Positions 19,553 to 22,003 of a stretch of DNA of 22,003 nt are shown in pieces (positions within the stretch are counted from its first letter, which is position 1; every line of letters begins with the position of its first letter). The notes under the pieces were generated by a model. That model worked only from the letters and a program-made list of their open reading frames with translations, was not told where the DNA came from and searched no databases. Source of the stretch: Dehalococcoidales bacterium (lineage in GTDB: Bacteria > Chloroflexota > Dehalococcoidia > Dehalococcoidales > RBG-16-60-22); assembly GCA_030603605.1 (NCBI GenBank), contig JAUVXN010000010.1, positions 1 to 22,003 on the forward strand. Direction: 5' to 3'. The translations under genes and the position numbers were made by a program.

Positions 19553-20728
19553 ATGAATAAATCAGTAGGCCAAGTAAACATTTCCAAGTGGCGCCAGCAT
19601 TCTTTCCTCTTATTCGCCAGCGCGATCCTAATCCTATCCATGTTGGTCGGATGCGGCCCTTCGACTGAGGAGCTCGAAGCGGTTGAATACACACCGCTGC
19701 CCGGGGATGATTGGAAGGTGTCGACGCCCGCAGAGCAGGGGCTGGATCCGATGCTTGTGGCGGAGCTATATTACAATGCGGCTGAATTGGAGAGGCTCTA
19801 CGGGCTGCTGGTCATCAAGAACGGCCATCTGATAGCTGAAGGGTACTTCAATGAAGGGTCGGTTGAGCAGAAAGCCCGATTGCAGTCAGTGACGAAGAGT
19901 TATACCTCGGCCTTGGTCGGGATTGCCCTGGAGCAAGGTTATCTGTCAAGCGTGGACCAGAAGATGATGGATTTCTTCCCGGAAGTCGCCGGTCAAATGA
20001 CTGACCCGAGGAAGGAGCAGATAACGATTGAACACATGTTGCAGATGCGCGCCGGATATCCCTGGGAGGAAACCGATCCAGTTCTTTGGGAGGGGCTTTT
20101 ATCGGGTCACTATCCGCCCCTTATAGAAGAATTCCCTCTCATCGCCGATCCGGGAACCGAGTTCCATTACAGCAATCTGACGTCCAACTGGCTGGGGATT
20201 ATCGTAGACCGGGCGTGTGGTACGAATCTCAAGTCATACGCCGAGGAGCATTTGTTCTTGCCGATTGACGCGGAGGTGGGCGATTGGGGCACGGACAGGG
20301 ACGGCCATAACAACGGCTGCGCGGATCTCCACTTTTCGGCTCGTGATATGGCCAGGTTCGGTCTGTTATATCTCAACGACGGTGAATACGAGGGGAACCA
20401 GATCGTTCCAGCCGATTGGGTCAGTGAATCACTGCAGAGGTACTCGGAGGATATCAATGCGACTGGCGGATTTCCAGCAAACTGGGGCCTTTCCATCAGC
20501 GACATCGGGTATGGCTATCAGTGGTGGTCCGCCAGGGTAGGCGAGCATCATTTCGACTTTGCGTGGGGACATGGAGGGCAGCTGATTGTTTTGTTGGATG
20601 AGCTCGACATGGTTATTGTCGTTACCTCTGATCCGTTTTACCTGCAACATGATGACGAGTCATGGAAGCACGAAAAGGCGAACATCAATGTGGTGGGTGA
20701 GTTCATCAACTCCCTGCCGAGTGATTGA
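19553..20728 (+). CDS. Serine hydrolase lipoprotein (beta-lactamase family), GC-rich
   Basis: The protein has 391 residues from ATG 19553, 3 bp after the preceding gene and without a clear ribosome site of its own, so it may depend on translational coupling. The lipobox LVGC ends at Cys34. Catalytic motifs are canonical: SVTK at 112-115, YSN at 206-208 and WGHGGQ near residue 342. It is homologous to the upstream gene in overall layout but much diverged, and its codon use is far more GC rich. An attC-like site begins 27 bp after the stop, so the gene could have arrived as an integron-type cassette. Confidence 0.85.
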   Translation: MNKSVGQVNISKWRQHSFLLFASAILILSMLVGCGPSTEELEAVEYTPLPGDDWKVSTPAEQGLDPMLVAELYYNAAELERLYGLLVIKNGHLIAEGYFNEGSVEQKARLQSVTKSYTSALVGIALEQGYLSSVDQKMMDFFPEVAGQMTDPRKEQITIEHMLQMRAGYPWEETDPVLWEGLLSGHYPPLIEEFPLIADPGTEFHYSNLTSNWLGIIVDRACGTNLKSYAEEHLFLPIDAEVGDWGTDRDGHNNGCADLHFSARDMARFGLLYLNDGEYEGNQIVPADWVSESLQRYSEDINATGGFPANWGLSISDIGYGYQWWSARVGEHHFDFAWGHGGQLIVLLDELDMVIVVTSDPFYLQHDDESWKHEKANINVVGEFINSLPSD

Positions 20729-20755
20729 CGGGCAGGCGAGAGTGGCGTTCCGGCT

Positions 20756-20827
20756 GGCTAACAACGCGCTGGCCCCGACCGCTATGAAGCGCAGCGGAAT
20801 AGCGGCAGGTGAGCTTGGTCGTTAGGT
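20756..20827 (+). repeat. attC-like recombination site
   Basis: The 72-bp segment starts GGCTAACAACGCGCTG and ends GAGCTTGGTCGTTAGGT. The end GTTAGGT fits the attC R' consensus GTTRRRY, and CTAAC at the left is its complement. The arms pair imperfectly (CGCGCTGGCC with GGTGAGCTTGG), and a variable terminal stem CCGCTAT / ATAGCGG lies inside. Layout and size agree with integron attC sites; the left box deviates at one position from RYYYAAC. No integron integrase is visible in the window. Confidence 0.65.
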
Positions 20828-20903
20828 TTTGCAAACTTATAGTATAATTTTGGTGAACTATTCTGATAATGGCCGGATCAAAGCAATATAGGAGGAATAA
20901 AAA

Positions 20904-21608
20904 ATGAATACCAACATAAAGACCGCAAGAATCGTTGGAGCATTGTTCATAATTGCGACGGTTGCATACTCACTTAGTGTTATTTTATTAGACCCAATTC
21001 TAAGTGGTTCAGATTATCTCACTATGGCATCTGCAAATGAATACCAAGTGATGATTGGAGCGCTCCTTGTGTTAATTGATGCCGTTGCAGTGGCTAGTAT
21101 TGCAATTGTGATATATCCAATCCTAAAAAAGCATCATGAAACTTTAGCTCTTGGGTACGTTGGAGCCAGACTTGCTGAGGGCGTACTCGTTATCGTTAAT
21201 ATAATCACCATACTAACACTATTGACATTAAGTCAGGAATTTGTAAAAGCAGGAGCTCCAGATGCTTCCAATTATCAAACCTTAGGCATTGTATTAATAG
21301 CAGCAGGTGATTGGGCCTTTCTGTTTGGGTTGGGACTTGCTTTTTCCCTATCAGCTCTGACTTTAAATATTGTATTATATCGATCAAAACTCATTCCTCG
21401 ATGGTTATCAGGTTGGGGCCTTGTTGGCGCCGTATTGGTGTTCGCAAATTTTTTGCTATATTCTTTCAGCATTGATCCAGTTGAAATTTTATTCCTTCCA
21501 ATAGCCGTTCAAGAAATGGTATTTGCGGTATGGCTTATAGCTAAAGGATTCAATCCATCAGCAATCGCTTCCGGGTCTGCCAAAACAGATATAAACGAGA
21601 TAAAATGA
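20904..21608 (+). CDS. DUF4386 integral membrane protein
   Basis: The protein has 234 residues from ATG 20904 with AGGAGG 8 bp upstream. It contains about six hydrophobic helices (for example ARIVGALFIIATVAYSLSVI near the start, and GLGLAFSLSALTLNIVLY). The pattern K.ARivGalfiiat...., LGYVGARLAEGV and WLSGWGLVGAVL is that of DUF4386 proteins, a family of unknown function frequent in accessory regions of Firmicutes and Chloroflexota. A TATAAT box at 20843 lies just beyond the attC-like site, so it probably has its own promoter. A conserved-looking ribosome site 28 bp after its stop starts the next frame. Confidence 0.8.
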   Translation: MNTNIKTARIVGALFIIATVAYSLSVILLDPILSGSDYLTMASANEYQVMIGALLVLIDAVAVASIAIVIYPILKKHHETLALGYVGARLAEGVLVIVNIITILTLLTLSQEFVKAGAPDASNYQTLGIVLIAAGDWAFLFGLGLAFSLSALTLNIVLYRSKLIPRWLSGWGLVGAVLVFANFLLYSFSIDPVEILFLPIAVQEMVFAVWLIAKGFNPSAIASGSAKTDINEIK

Positions 21609-21636
21609 AAATCAGAGTAAATTAGGAGGAATTGAA

Positions 21637-22003
21637 ATGACAAACCGTCATTTTGTGCAGTTTAGTAAGGTCTCGCCCATAGGTATTGTCCCTACTATCT
21701 TCGGATGGTGCAGTGCCTATCCCAGAGACAGTGACTATTCTTGCAACAGCGCCCACAGAGCAATATAATTGGCCTATGTTTATACAAGCGAGCGCAGAAG
21801 CATTACTAGCTTTAAACCTGTTTCAGCTAGATCCAAGTCGAAGGAAAAATCGTAAGGTACTCAATCGACAACTAGTGCAGGTTGCTATGTTCGAGCATGA
21901 GGATGCTAGATCCCTAAACGAAATAACCACGGCGGTGTCAGAGGTTCTTGGGCAAGCCGCGGAATTTAGTCATGATGAATGTAGAGAAGCTTTACATGAT
22001 AAT
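21637..22003 (+). CDS. Unrecognised protein, cut by window edge and possibly frameshifted
   Basis: ATG 21637 has a good AGGAGG ribosome site and begins MTNRHFVQFSKVSPIGIV, but this frame stops at 21768. A second frame, shifted by one base, is open from about 21686 to the window end (VPIPETVTILATAPTEQYNW, FQLDPSRRKNRKVLNRQL, HEDARSLNEITTAVSEV). The second frame has much better protein character. Joining the two near 21690-21705 would give one continuous protein, so an authentic frameshift or a sequencing indel is likely. No family is recognised. Confidence 0.5.

Overview
The window looks like a piece of a Dehalococcoidia-type Chloroflexota genome, probably from an uncultivated lineage. This rests on family content: DUF5679 zinc ribbons, a DUF5658-like membrane protein, CxxC-headed LuxR proteins, a non-cellulosomal cohesin/dockerin pair, and dispersed GGCGGGG-ATAAA-CCCCGCC hairpins. 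No rRNA, tRNA or housekeeping marker is present, so the assignment is inference. The region is accessory in character: small regulators, repeats, broken genes and remnants of mobile elements dominate.

Left part (1-4770): a membrane-anchored protein cut by the window edge, an IS3 remnant, an overlapping XRE repressor / ImmA-type metalloprotease pair, a gene-free stretch with three kinds of dispersed palindromic repeat, a secreted protein with a strong terminator, an Mth938-like protein, a possible two-gene module whose second gene carries an RNxxxH (HEPN-like) motif, and a plus-strand DUF5679 remnant.

Central modular array (4770-9260, minus strand): this is the most unusual part. A conserved element of about 110-120 bp with inverted ends occurs five times, always in the same orientation, and each copy lies upstream of a minus-strand reading frame: a LuxR-tailed IS110-like protein, a type IV pilin, a Cys-leader/HD-GYP pair, a Cys-leader LuxR regulator, and a Cys-leader joined to an arylsulfotransferase fragment. 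Four short hairpin repeats sit between stop codons and Shine-Dalgarno sequences, and two of them supply the TAG stop of the preceding LuxR gene. The order LuxR gene - hairpin - DUF5679 - conserved element occurs twice. The array looks like a set of duplicated regulatory and coding modules, plausibly linked to surface structures and c-di-GMP signalling.

Secreted operon (9260-13380, minus strand): a dockerin-bearing protein followed 13 bp later by a protein with three cohesin-like modules, a probable matched surface-assembly pair.

Right part (13380-22003): small zinc-ribbon and excisionase-like HTH proteins, a set of 12-bp tandem repeats, a tyrosine recombinase, a hypothetical CxxC protein, an HD-domain hydrolase, a truncated HK97-type capsid gene, two adjacent serine-hydrolase lipoproteins of contrasting base composition, an attC-like site, a DUF4386 membrane protein and an edge-truncated, possibly frameshifted gene. 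This half reads as a graveyard of integrated elements with some still intact cargo.
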